Shown: piece by piece, positions 36,527 through 47,100 of the stretch | Layout: each line of letters starts with the position of its first letter | Position numbering within the stretch: position 1 is the first letter of the stretch | Position numbers and translations under genes: made by a program | Source: Takakia lepidozioides | Lineage: Eukaryota; Streptophyta; Takakiopsida; Takakiales; Takakiaceae | Assembly: GCA_030704615.1 (NCBI GenBank) | Contig: CM060731.1 | Location: 89,136,756 to 89,200,755 of the forward strand | Reading direction: 5' to 3' | DNA length: 64,000 nucleotides | The notes under the pieces: model-generated | What the model saw: the letters and a program-made list of their open reading frames with translations, nothing else | The model's database searches: none | Told to the model about the DNA's origin: nothing

Positions 36527-37251
36527 TGTCGCGGCCTTTTGCCTTGAGGGCAGGGGGTCGGGACACATGAGGGGCTGCCCCTGTGGTGGGGGCAGCGGCA
36601 GCGATAGGTATGGGGGGCTGAAGCACCCTTGAGTGCCCAAGGCACTCAAGGAGGCGGAGGCGCTCACTAGGTGGAGCCCCGCACACCGGGTTGCGGTGGG
36701 GGTGGCTCCACAAGGGGTGGTGGTAGCTTAGCGGGACTTAGTGGGGGTGACGTAGGACTCACCATGGGGGCGGAGACCTCGTGGTGGGAGTCGTGGGGAG
36801 TCTTGGGACTCATCACGGTCCATAGGGGCCGTGGTGAGTGGGCCAAGACTCACCGCGACTCATCACCGGGAGTCGAGGGTTTTCGTGGCGGTTCGCCATA
36901 AAATGGCATGGCTGGTTGTGAAACCCTCGCGGACAGCTACAGAAGTATATATAGGGAGTAGTAACCCCGAGAACGGTGCAAGCCCGTTGGTGACCAAAAA
37001 CTAGTGAGTAAGCGAGCGAGCCGGAAAGCGACCAAAGAGTGGGGAGCTGTTCCGGACTGCCATCTACCAAAGGGAATTCCACTAGTCCCAAATAGATGGA
37101 GGGTTTAGTGGGAAGCGAAGGGGGACCGTTATGTCCCGGTGAGCAGCCAAAGCTCCAAGTTGGCCCGGCGGCCAGGTCGGGAGTTAGGCGCGCGCATCAA
37201 AGCGAGTAACTATGACGTGAAGGGGAGCTTACCGAAGGGAGGTGCGCGACA
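36527..37251 (+). repeat. 3' LTR of chromovirus copy 2
   Basis: 725 bp, near-identical to 30398-31122. GATAC follows. Confidence 0.95.
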
Positions 37252-37256
37252 GATAC

Positions 37257-38307
37257 TGATAGAAGTGTGTATGATACTCACGTTACCAGTTTTGAACATT
37301 TGGGCCATGACAGTTTAAGTGATGTCCGACAACCATGTATGTTGGCATTTAGTCTTGCTCATATGCAGGTGTGCCGTGACGGTCTCTAATTTGAATGTAA
37401 TATCACATTTCCTGACTTGTCGTCGTGTCCGTCCACCTTCTATGTGTATGTGTGATGGTCTTTGGTCTCCCTGTTGCCTCGTCTATTTGGTTCATTAGCG
37501 TGATGTTGTGCATGCATCGTGGTCTGTGTTTTCAGTCTCGCCCAGTATCATTGCTTCTCAATTCCCCCTGCATATGGGTGAACCACTAAAACCAGTAGAA
37601 TGCATCAGAACCATATTTTCAGCTTAGAATGCAGGTCAGTTGGAAATTCACACAAACCACTACAAGTGCTCATTTTTCGTGCTTTCCTACTGTAGTGCAA
37701 CCAACTAGCACAGTGGCAGTGGAGTTGGCCAAAGCAATCTCGAGATGGCACAAGCACTCTGCGTCTTTCCACTAGCAGTCGTACCCGTCACTGCCATTGC
37801 GTGGGGACGACGCCACGCGTCGACCTACACACTCTCCACGTGGTCCCCGTGGATTCGTCTACCGGAAATTGTGAAGTGGCTGTTGCGACGTCACATGCAA
37901 CACTCCAAGTGATGTGGCCGACTGCGATGTGGCGTCTTGGGCCCGTGGCCACGCGGCAGCATTGCCGCTCGTCGCGGCGCCGCCACATCGGCTTCCACGT
38001 CGCATCCACGTCCGCGTCCATGTGTCACCGCGCCCCGGGTGAGTCAGTCCACTCATCCGGAGGGAAAAGTCAAAGTCAGCCCAAAGGTCAGACACACGGG
38101 CGGCCCGCCTGGTTACGCCACGTGGTTCTTCAGCATTAATCGCATTAATCGCTGAGCGGTTGTTCGCGCGTCTGCGTCCTTTACCACTCCAATCATTGGA
38201 TGTCCAACCCAACTACCACGTCTGTTGTAACTAGTCTGTTGTAACTTCCAATCGATCCCAGTTTTTTGACTTTTACAACTCAAAATGAGTCGTTACCCCA
38301 GTGGTAA
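37257..38307. other. Noncoding stretch between two retrotransposons
   Basis: No gene recognised. The part 37780-38150 is GC-rich with CACGTGG, CACGTCG and similar words. It may hold the rest of element B's right flank or the missing 5' part of the next element. Confidence 0.4.
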
Positions 38308-39179
38308 ATGACACGAATGCTTCTAGTGCGTCCACGGTTATGGTGGACCAACTTGATGTCACCTGCACTACTCAAGCGTGCATATGATGGGGTGCAACGG
38401 CCAGCACACCTGACAGTGGACAACATCTTGGACACGGGGAGGCAGTCTCAACGTGTGAGACACGATGCCTGTTCGCCTTTGGGAGTGGTCAACAAGGTGG
38501 GTCAACCACAAACAACACTACCTACACCGCTCAGTTTCCCAGGATCGCATGCTTTCCGGGGTAGTGGACCTGGCCTCCTGTGGGATGCCCAATTGCAGCA
38601 ATTAGTGGAGCCCAATACCAACGAGCGTGAGCGGGCAATGGGTTTTACCACTGGTACCACGTCAGTGTCATCTCTTTCTGAGGCATCATGTCGTCAGGTG
38701 TTGGGGCAAGCAATGGATCTCAATTGCTTGACCTGGATCATCAGCCTAAGTATGGCAGAGCAGCGCAGGTTGCGGACAACTTCTCCTACTACACTTCCCT
38801 TGATAGGCTCCCTGCCCACCGAGACGGTACAAGCAGTGAGTGGGGGCGAGCGTATGAGGACCACGGGGTGCAGACATCCATGGCACACGTGGAAGGTGCT
38901 TGAGGTTTAGAGGGAGGTGGCAGCCAAAGCTGAGTTGGGGATTTTTGTCAGGTTGAGGATGGGATGACAGGGCAAGATGAGGCCTAGTCATTGACTGAGC
39001 AGGCAGGGAGTACTGCTCAAGAGGTTGCAACATATCAACCACTAGACGCATCTTCCACCTCTAAAGCCCACTGGACTTAAGGTTGCAGTTACGGAGGACA
39101 ATTGGGAGCCAGACATTGGGCCCATTGTCACCGGAGGAGAGAGATGACGTATATGGCGATTCCTAAGGGCTTATAGGAA

Positions 39180-41818
39180 TTGTTTTTTGAAGGACTTGGG
39201 AGCACTGAAGGGTCAGGAAATTCGCATTGAGTTGGCCAATGACACGCCAATCATTCAGAGACCCTATAGATACAGTGACATGGAGAGGTCCTTGATTCAG
39301 ATGAGGACTCAAGACCTCTGAGAGACAAGTTTGGTGGAGCTCTCTGGTGGAGAGTATGCTTCAGCCACAGTGATGCCAACCAAGAAAGATGTCTATGGCA
39401 ATTGGACGGAAATATGTATGTGCAGTGATTACCGGCCTGTAAATCGTCACGAAGTTCGACAAGTATGCCATGCCCACACCAAAGGAGATCTTTGATGCCA
39501 TTGGGCATGCCAAGGTCTTTAGTACTTTGGATTTGCGATCCGGATATCACCAGTTGCCGATCAAGGAGGCGGATAAGCAGAAGACGATATTCTAGGAGAT
39601 CAATGAGCACGGGAAGGATTGCCAATATCAGTGGCTATTCTTACCATTCGGGCTTAAGAACGCTCCTGCAGAGTTCCAGAGTGTCATTGACAGGATTCTA
39701 GTAGGGGTGGAGTTTGCTCGGTGCTACATAGATGACATCATCATCTTCAGTGCTATGATGGAGGAGCATGAGAGATACCTTCAGGTGGTATTTGAGCGCT
39801 TGAGAGCACACGGATTGAAACTGTATCCGGGAAGTGCAAGTTTTCCCACAACCAGATTGAGTATCTGGGTCACATGATATATCCTGAAGGATTGGGGATA
39901 CAACAGACTAAGGTAGAGGCCATTGCACAAATTCCACGCCCCACGGATGTGAGCCGAGTTCGAGCTTTCATGTGATTGACAAACTATTATAGACGGTTTG
40001 TCAAGGGATTTAGTACCATTGCAAAGGCTCTAACCAAGCTGACCAAGGTGGACCAGGAGTGGCAGTGGGAAGATGAGTAGGAACGAGCTTTTCAAGAGCT
40101 CAAGGCGAGGTTGACCTCGGCGCCTATCTTGAGACGACCTATCAGGGGGCGTCATTTTCAGCTGCATACGGATTGGAGCATGCTGGGGCTTGGAACGGTG
40201 CTCACACAGGTGGATGATGAGGGAAGAGAGTTCGTAGTGGCTTATGCTAGCCGCTCGACCAATGCTGCAGAGGCTAAGTATAGCTCATATAAGAGAGAGT
40301 GCTTTAGTTGCAGTGTAGGCCGTAACACACTTTAGGTGCTATCTATACGACAATCTCTTCACCCTTGTCACGGATCACCAGCCACTCAAGTGGTTGATGG
40401 AGTCAGAAAGGCTTACGGCCCGAAGCTTGCACGGTTGGCACTCATACTCCAAGAGTATGACTTTCAGGTTGTGCATCGACCAGGTTTGGTCAATCGGGAT
40501 GCGGATGGATTGAGTCGCAATCCATGCACGAGCCAGCAGGATGACACTAGAGCTCGGTGACATGGTGAGACGGACAAGGAGATGGTGCCGGGATGGCTCG
40601 CATGCATCTGCATTTCTGTGTATCTTGGCAGTGGGAGGCCAGATTGGGCCTACAACATGGATGACTGTAGACAGAGTGTCTCAGGACCCTGAGGCTAGTG
40701 ACGAATCAAGTGGTGCCAGAGATATACATGAGGATTCGGTTGTGTTGGACTACCTCCGTACTGGAGACACGACAGCCACTGTGACTGCCAATGAGAGGGA
40801 TCGGATCCTGCAATGAGCCAAGTGGTTCAAGTGGAAGGGGATACACCTGCTCCGAGTGTGGGAGGATGGTCGGGGGAGGATTGTGTCTCACCCAACACAG
40901 CGTGCACGGTTAGTGCGGCATGCCCATGAGGAGTTGAGGCATTTTGGAGTGCGACACACTCATAGTCTACTGCAGCGGTAATATTGGTGGCGTGGTATGC
41001 ACACAGAGGTGCAACGGTGCGTGGCTAGGTGCATGGTGTTTGACAGGGTGCGTGCTTCATTCAACGCCTCTACACCTTAGTTGCATCCTCTTCCGATCAT
41101 GGTATTGGGCTACAGATGGAGTCTTGACTTCGCAGGACCGTTGCCACTGACAATGCGCCACCACAGATATGTGTTGGTGATGGTGGAACACTTCTCCAAG
41201 TGGATTGAGTTGGTTCCGTTGCCTGACAAGGCTAGTGAGGGGGCTGCGTATGCATTCTTGGATCATGTGTTTAGCCGATTCGGTGCTCCAGCTGAGGTAC
41301 TCACGGACCAATGGAGAGAGTTCTTGGAGGAGTTTCAGGCTTTGTGTGATAAAACCTTGATAGACCACTGCACCACTTCTCGGAATCATCCTGAGGCCGA
41401 TGGCTTAACAGATAGAGTTGTGCAGACGGTGAAGAGGGGTTTGCACAAATATGGTTTGCAGAAGGGACACCTAGGAGAATGTGATCTTCAGGTGCCTTGG
41501 TTAGCCATGGGCTACAAGTTCAGCAAGCAAGCATCACTTGCCTCTTTCTTACCATATTTCCTTCTTTTTGGCCGAGAGCCGGATTTGCCTGCAGCCATTC
41601 GTAGGAAGACTGCTCAAGTCCTTAACCTGGACGATCCAGACGTGTGGGTACGTGCATGTGATCAGCATGCAGAGTTGTTCAAGAAAGTCATGCCCATGAG
41701 TTTTGAGAACCTTGCCATTGCACAACATCGTGACACGTTGAGGTATGCCAATATACGTGGTGGAGGATATCGTCCTAGGGTTCGGAGTTTTAGCCCTGGT
41801 GACTATGTTTATTTGTAG
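39180..41818 (+). pseudogene. pol: Ty3/gypsy RT, RNase H and integrase remnants
   Basis: RT shows [13 protein letters not shown] (about 39527-39565), FGLKNAPAEFQ (about 39649-39681) and CYIDDIIIF (about 39723-39749). RNase H has VTDHQPLKWLM (about 40368-40400) and ends DADGLSRNP. Several in-frame stops (for example near 39320, 39594, 39973 and 40078) break it. Integrase is in one frame from 41081 to 41818, with LDFAGP, VLTDQ and ADGLTDR; the last has Asp where the family has the catalytic Glu. Confidence 0.85.
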
Positions 41819-41842
41819 CAGACTACTCCTACGACCCTAGAT

Positions 41843-42166
41843 GTGACTGCAGGGCGTGTTATTCTGAGGGTTCGAGAGATGTTGCCCTCAGGAATCCTAA
41901 GCTTGGAGGGTCGGGATGGCATGACTTGGAAGGATCATGTGTGTAATTGTGCGCCAAGTCATTTTCCCAATGTCAATGGCAGGATTGACCCAAACTTGGT
42001 AGTGGTACCTGCAGGTTTGAGGTGCATGTTGTGTGGGTCTGCCAAAGGGGCAGCCATTATGATGGTATATGACCGATGTTCAAGAGGTTGGCACATGCGA
42101 TGCTTGATACCACCTCTTGAGAAGGTTCCTGATGGAGATTGGTTGTGTCCATACTGCTTGGGATAG
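41843..42166 (+). CDS. PHD finger at the C-terminus of the Ty3/gypsy polyprotein
   Basis: A 107-codon frame that continues the integrase frame after a TAG at 41816-41818. Its first half (GRVILRVREMLPSGILSLEG) resembles the spacer that usually follows integrase. The second half is a PHD finger: CMLC, then YDRC, RGWHMRC, PPLEKVPDGDWLC and PYC. The third zinc ligand is Tyr (TAT) where the C4HC3 pattern needs Cys (TGT), one base away. PHD fingers read histone H3 tails, so by position this domain probably replaces the chromodomain as a targeting module. Confidence 0.75.
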   Translation: MTAGRVILRVREMLPSGILSLEGRDGMTWKDHVCNCAPSHFPNVNGRIDPNLVVVPAGLRCMLCGSAKGAAIMMVYDRCSRGWHMRCLIPPLEKVPDGDWLCPYCLG

Positions 42167-42426
42167 TGGCAGTGGATATGACTAGTGGCAGCTAACAAGA
42201 CATGGGCGGCCAAGCTTATAAGAGTCAATACACGAGATCCCAGGCTCAAGTTCACAGGTTGCAAGACGGCGACTAACGATGGGGCTACTCTTGTACCTGG
42301 TCTTTTAATCTATCGAGTTTGAATGTAGTATGGACAGTGGTGAAGGACTTATTGAGGTTACGGTCACTATCACATTTTGTGGTTACTTGGACTTAGAAGG
42401 ACCTTAGCACCAGCTAAGGGGGTTAT

Positions 42427-42790
42427 TGTGGTAAACTAGTTACTGCCATGTAGTGGGCAGTATATTGGCAGCCTAGTAATTGGACTAGTGGCTGGACTAG
42501 TGGTGGACTAGTGGTATACTAGTGTGTAGTGTGTACATGTGTTGTGTGGTTTTGGACAACGATGTAGTTGTGTAGCGATATATATGCGCACGACCGCTGT
42601 CAAGTTATTTCACCACTAGTGAAACTAGCTAGGAAATAGCTAGCTTTTACATATTGACATTTGGGATTGACCATCTCTAGCTCCAATGCTTAGGCGCTAG
42701 CATCCAAACAGGAGTGGCTAAAGTCTAGTTTGAAAAAAATCAAGATTTGTGAGAGAGGAAAGCTTAAACCCAACTAGCTTAATAGAGGAG
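42427..42790 (+). repeat. Possible 3' LTR of the PHD element
   Basis: It begins TGTGGTAAACTAG after a purine-rich tract and contains ACTAGTGG repeats and TATATATGCG (a possible TATA box). The right end is not defined because no partner LTR is in the window. Confidence 0.35.
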
Positions 42791-42883
42791 AACGGGAAGC
42801 AGAACTCACCTCATTCACCTTGTCCAAGAGTAAACTAGGTCCCCCAAGTTGTTTGTTCCAAGGATTATCTATTCCATCCCCAA

Positions 42884-42965
42884 AGGCCCACCCCTGAAAA
42901 AGGGTAGTAGCCGCAAGGCAAAGTGGCTCTTAGTTACGCCGGCTTCGGTCGGAGTTACCACTCTC
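42884..42965 (+). mobile_element. Short structured retroposon, copy 1
   Basis: 82 bp flanked by an 11-bp direct repeat, TCCATCCCCAA, at 42873-42883 and 42966-42976. It contains three hairpins, matching those of 51025-51103: a C-rich/G-rich stem, GCC-GCAA-GGC, and a stem closed by TTCG. There is no poly-A tail and no coding sequence. Confidence 0.7.
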
Positions 42966-42976
42966 TCCATCCCCAA

Positions 42977-44123
42977 GGTTGCTAGAAAGGCCTCAGCTCA
43001 GCACCATCCTTTGGCCATTTTCATACACGTTACCTAATATGTGCATGCTAAATCATATAGGTGGCCATCTTCAAAAGATCCAAAACTAGCTCCATTCGAC
43101 ACTTCGGACACACAAATCTGGTCACGTAGTTGTGCTTCACCCCTTGTTTTTGCACCATTCCTGAATCATGAGAGGTTGCATGACAAACCAAAAGAAATCA
43201 ACAAATAATAAGCTAACGGTTTTCTCTTTGGGCAATATGGGCAGCTTAAAAAAATGACAATGATGACATGGCTTACGAAACATGGCAATGACGACATGGC
43301 ACTATGACACCACTCCTATTATACACTAAAACTAGTCTCCCACAGTCATCACTAGAACTATTAATAGGTTGTAAAGATAATCTGGAAGATCACCAACACT
43401 TACTCTTTCCTACCATAGAGAGTGTCAATGGTAAGAACGTAAGAACCAAAACCCTTTTCATAGTCTGTCTTATGAAGGTAGGGCAAATAATTGTAATTTT
43501 ATCTCCATCGTCATTTTCCAAAATTAAATAATAGTAGAATGGTGGTTTACTTACATTCCCTAAACATCTAGTTGTACTCATTGATGTGGTTTTTGTTGAA
43601 CCATTTTGAGTTTTAAGGAAAATACCAGATCCGGACTGCGAATCGGCTGGTACTAAAGGGTTTTGGCTGCATTATTCACACTGTATATGGTACCCGTAAA
43701 TTTGAAAATTTGAAATACTCATATTAGCTAGTATCACAAACGTGTTAAAATATGACACCAGTTCCTCGACTGGTATAAGCAGATTCCAATACCAGAACAA
43801 CATGGTTGTGACAAGGTCAGCAGTGGCTGAAATTGTAAGCAGATTTCATATAATTGGTTCTGACATTGAAAGTCTAGTTTAACCAAAGTCATAACTGCTC
43901 TTCCTCATTTGCAGATTGCTTCATTTCGGGCACACCCCTCACTCCATTATAAAGAGCCAGTTTAATCTAACAAGCTAAGGTCATCACAGTAAGTGGGAGT
44001 TAACAAAACCCTCCCTCTAGGCATGAATACTAGTGGGAGTGAAAAAAATGCCATCTTGGCAGGAACCAGTACCTGCTAGACTTGTTCCTGTCAATCCAAA
44101 ATACAAAAGGGGATGGAGCAATA
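42977..44123. other. AT-rich noncoding stretch downstream of the AP-5 zeta gene
   Basis: No gene. On the minus strand it follows the AP-5 zeta stop codon (44124-44126) and should contain its 3' untranslated region; I could not identify one clear polyadenylation signal. Confidence 0.4.
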
Positions 44124-44176
44124 TCAAACAGCTTTGCCGATGATGTCTGACAAAGAAAAATCTCGAAATGGGGGTC
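44124..44176 (-). CDS. AP5Z1: Last exon of AP5Z1
   Basis: The 53-bp exon follows the acceptor CTGTGCAG. With the donor of 56441-56645 (GAC G/GTATGT) it reads [17 protein letters not shown] and TGA. The GPPF-DFS-SDI ending is conserved in plant homologues. It lies 12.3 kb from the preceding exon, on the far side of a whole LTR retrotransposon. Confidence 0.85.
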
Positions 44177-47100
44177 CTGCACAGAATATAGCCACTTTTC
44201 ATCAGCACATCCTAACAAGCGTTGATACAAGTGAATCCTTACTCAGTTCCGAATCAGATAATTTATTCCTAGTTGATGAATTGATTAGCTGCTCACTGAT
44301 GACAAACATCACATTAGTCCATGTCACGGACTAGGTAAGTTGGCCTGGGTTAGTGGCTAGGAAAGGCTGGAAATAGAAAGTGAAGCTAAAGAGACTTATG
44401 ACTAAGGTAAGGTGAACAGTCAGAATGGCAAAGGCCAAGGGTTAGGCCTTTGGTAGCAAGTAAGAGAATACCAAAGGGTATCCTCAGAGCAAGGCGGGCA
44501 ATCCTCGAGGAGTATTTAGGAGGACCTAATGTAAGATTCTGGAGGAGACATAGGCCTGTCCTTGAAGAGCAAGGCTGAGAACATAGCAGGCTATAAGACT
44601 TGGAGAATAATTCTTAGCAAATAGCAAGTAGAGGATTGGTTGGGAGGTTAACTTGCACATACACTGTTGTAGAGATTGATTTACTATAATCAATCGACGG
44701 GACTCTGACATTTGGTATCAGCGCGTAAGGTAGAGGGGATGGTATGTATTAGTGGAAGTTAGAGCCCATTAGGATGGAGGATCCAGAAAGTACAACGACA
44801 TTAATCAGACCTCAATTCAATCAGCCCCCACCAGTGTCGTTTCAACAAATTCGTGATGAATTTGGGAAGATCTATACTGGGATTCAGCAGATCAATCAGG
44901 TTATAGGCCTGGAAAGACAGATGCGGTAGACCAATGCCTCTCTAAATTTGAGCAATACTTCCCACTTGTGTGGAATTGAGTCTGATAAAGCCAAGATTTC
45001 AAGCACTCTAGTCTATCTATTTGATGCAGCACATCGATGGTGAGGAAGTTGGAGGCTGATGCCAGACTTCCTGTCACTTGGGCTGAGTTTCGTGATACCG
45101 TACTTACCTAGCTTATTAGGCAATAATTAATTCAAAATCAAGTGCCTAATTAAATTTAGAACATTTTTGGAAAATGTGCCTAAAACTTAGAAACATTTCC
45201 TGAGAAGTGCCTAATTGCTCGAATTCTATTTTCGAAACCGTAACTCTCCCTGTCCTCTAGGAAGCCTATTGCCATTGGGTGGACTTGATACGGGAGTACA
45301 TTAATGTCTCTGTGACTAAATGCCGGCCTTGTGACCTCGTGTCCTTGTTTGTTTCGACCTGAAGCGCTTTGCTCCAGGTAAGGTAGTGCATTGGATTTAG
45401 TTGGAAAGCTTGGGGCCTTTCCCTCTTTAGAATATGCCTACACAGGCCATTCCCTGCAACTCCCTGGAGTGTGATCTCTGAATGGTAACAAGCGGACCCC
45501 TACCGCTTCGGGGCAGCCCCTCCGCCCAAATTGGGAAGTCGTATGCTCTGTATAGCATACTCGGCACTTGGGCTCGGGTTAGTTCCTGTGCTTAAACTTA
45601 TAGCCTGCGAGATCAATAAAATTTTTAGCTCCTATCAACATCAACACTCCCCAGGGTGATTCCTGGGAATTGGTTACTTATGCCAAATCTAGGGCTTCAT
45701 GTGTAGTTTTTGGGGTGAATCCCAGGATGGACGATGTGTCCTTTAAAACTACATGCTCTAGCTTAGGCTTGGATTTCATGGCTAATGGTTCCATCTCGAG
45801 ACTTGATAACAGGGGTACGTTGAAGGTTGCAATGACCAAAAGTGCTTCTAATAGAGTCCCACATCAATTCAATCTCAAAGAAGTTCGTCCCTTGACTGGC
45901 TGGAGAGCGGTCTTAGACATTGGTGATTCAATGGGGCGCTCTCGGAAGACAACCAAGGGCAAGGACTTCAACTTGAGAGTTTCTAATCGGTTTGATGCTC
46001 TGGATGAGGTTGAATCCAAACAGCCAGAAGGACAAGATGCCCCTAAGTGTATAGAACCTGAACGTCCTGAATCTGAAGGATTTGGTACTCTGAATGGTTT
46101 ACCAGTCCTCAAGGTTTACACAAGACGAACAAATTCTATACACGGGGTAATTGTCCCCAAGCCATCAGATGGACAATCTGTCCCTAAGTGTGCAGAGCCT
46201 GAACGTCGTGTAACTGAAGGATTTGGTACTCTAAATGGTTTACCAATCCTCAAAGTCTACACAAGACGAGCAAAATCTATACACGGGGTAATTGTCCCCA
46301 AGCAGTCTGACGGACAATCTGCCCCTATGTGTGCGGAGCCTGTGCGTCGTGTAACTGAAAGATTTGGTACCCTGAATGGTTTACCAATTCTCAAAGTTTA
46401 CACAAGACGAGCAAAATCTACACATGGGGTAACTGTCCCCCCTTTGCAGAACAGTTGGCCGTCCAGGAGCAATCACAAGCTACCTAGACGACAAACAATT
46501 CACATGCAAAGGGCTGGCTTGCGGCTGGCCACTTTCAACTTCTCAGGGCTTACTAACCAAAGGAAACAACTCGAAGTGGGACAAGTCCTTCAGACTAATG
46601 ATATTCATATCTGTGCTGGGCAAGAAACATGGGAAACGTCAGATAAACTGGTTGGAGATGTCAATGGTTATAAATGGGCAGGTAGGATGTGTACTCTCAA
46701 GGCAGCCTCTGCCAAACGCGGTCAAAAAGGGGTTGGATTCTTTGTCCGTGATTTCTTGTTTGATAATTGTGAAATTATCAACAAGGGTTTGAGGTACGAG
46801 CATAGTATCTGGCTAAAACTGAATCTAAAGGGCGGCATGAGTACGAAGGACCTCTTTGTGGGTTGTGTTTACATGCCCACAGAGGGGACCCTTAGTGCTG
46901 ACGCAGACAAAGCCTTCGAAGATGTAAAGCTGGACTGTGCTTCGTTCCTTGCCAAAGGTCAGGTAGTGCTATTGGGTGACTTCAATGCCCGGGTGGGCAA
47001 AGGGCTCCATCAGGACGATATCATTGGGCCTTTTGGTGAGGACGAGCTGAATTCTAATGGCAGACGGTTAATTAACTGTCTAGAAGAGCTTCAGCTTTTG

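Larger units (their letters stand above)
30398..37251 (+). mobile_element. Ty3/gypsy chromovirus copy 2
   Basis: The same family as 19769-26453 in the opposite orientation. Target duplication GATAC at 30393-30397 and 37252-37256. The two 725-bp LTRs differ at only about nine positions by eye, so the insertion is fairly recent. The internal region is intact in order but broken by stops and small deletions. Confidence 0.95.
38308..42426 (+). mobile_element. Decayed Ty3/gypsy element with a C-terminal PHD finger
   Basis: RT, RNase H and integrase remnants follow in order on the plus strand, then a PHD finger. A likely polypurine tract AAGGGGGTTAT (42416-42426) precedes TGTGGTAAAC, a possible 3' LTR start. 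No 5' LTR or primer site was found, so the left end is approximate; frames at 38308-38910 may be gag remnants. It is not closely related to the chromovirus pair in this window. Confidence 0.7.

Noticed and set aside
42878-42970. tRNA gene or hammerhead ribozyme in the structured retroposon
   Set aside because: No proper A and B boxes and no CTGATGA/GAAA core; left as unclassified.
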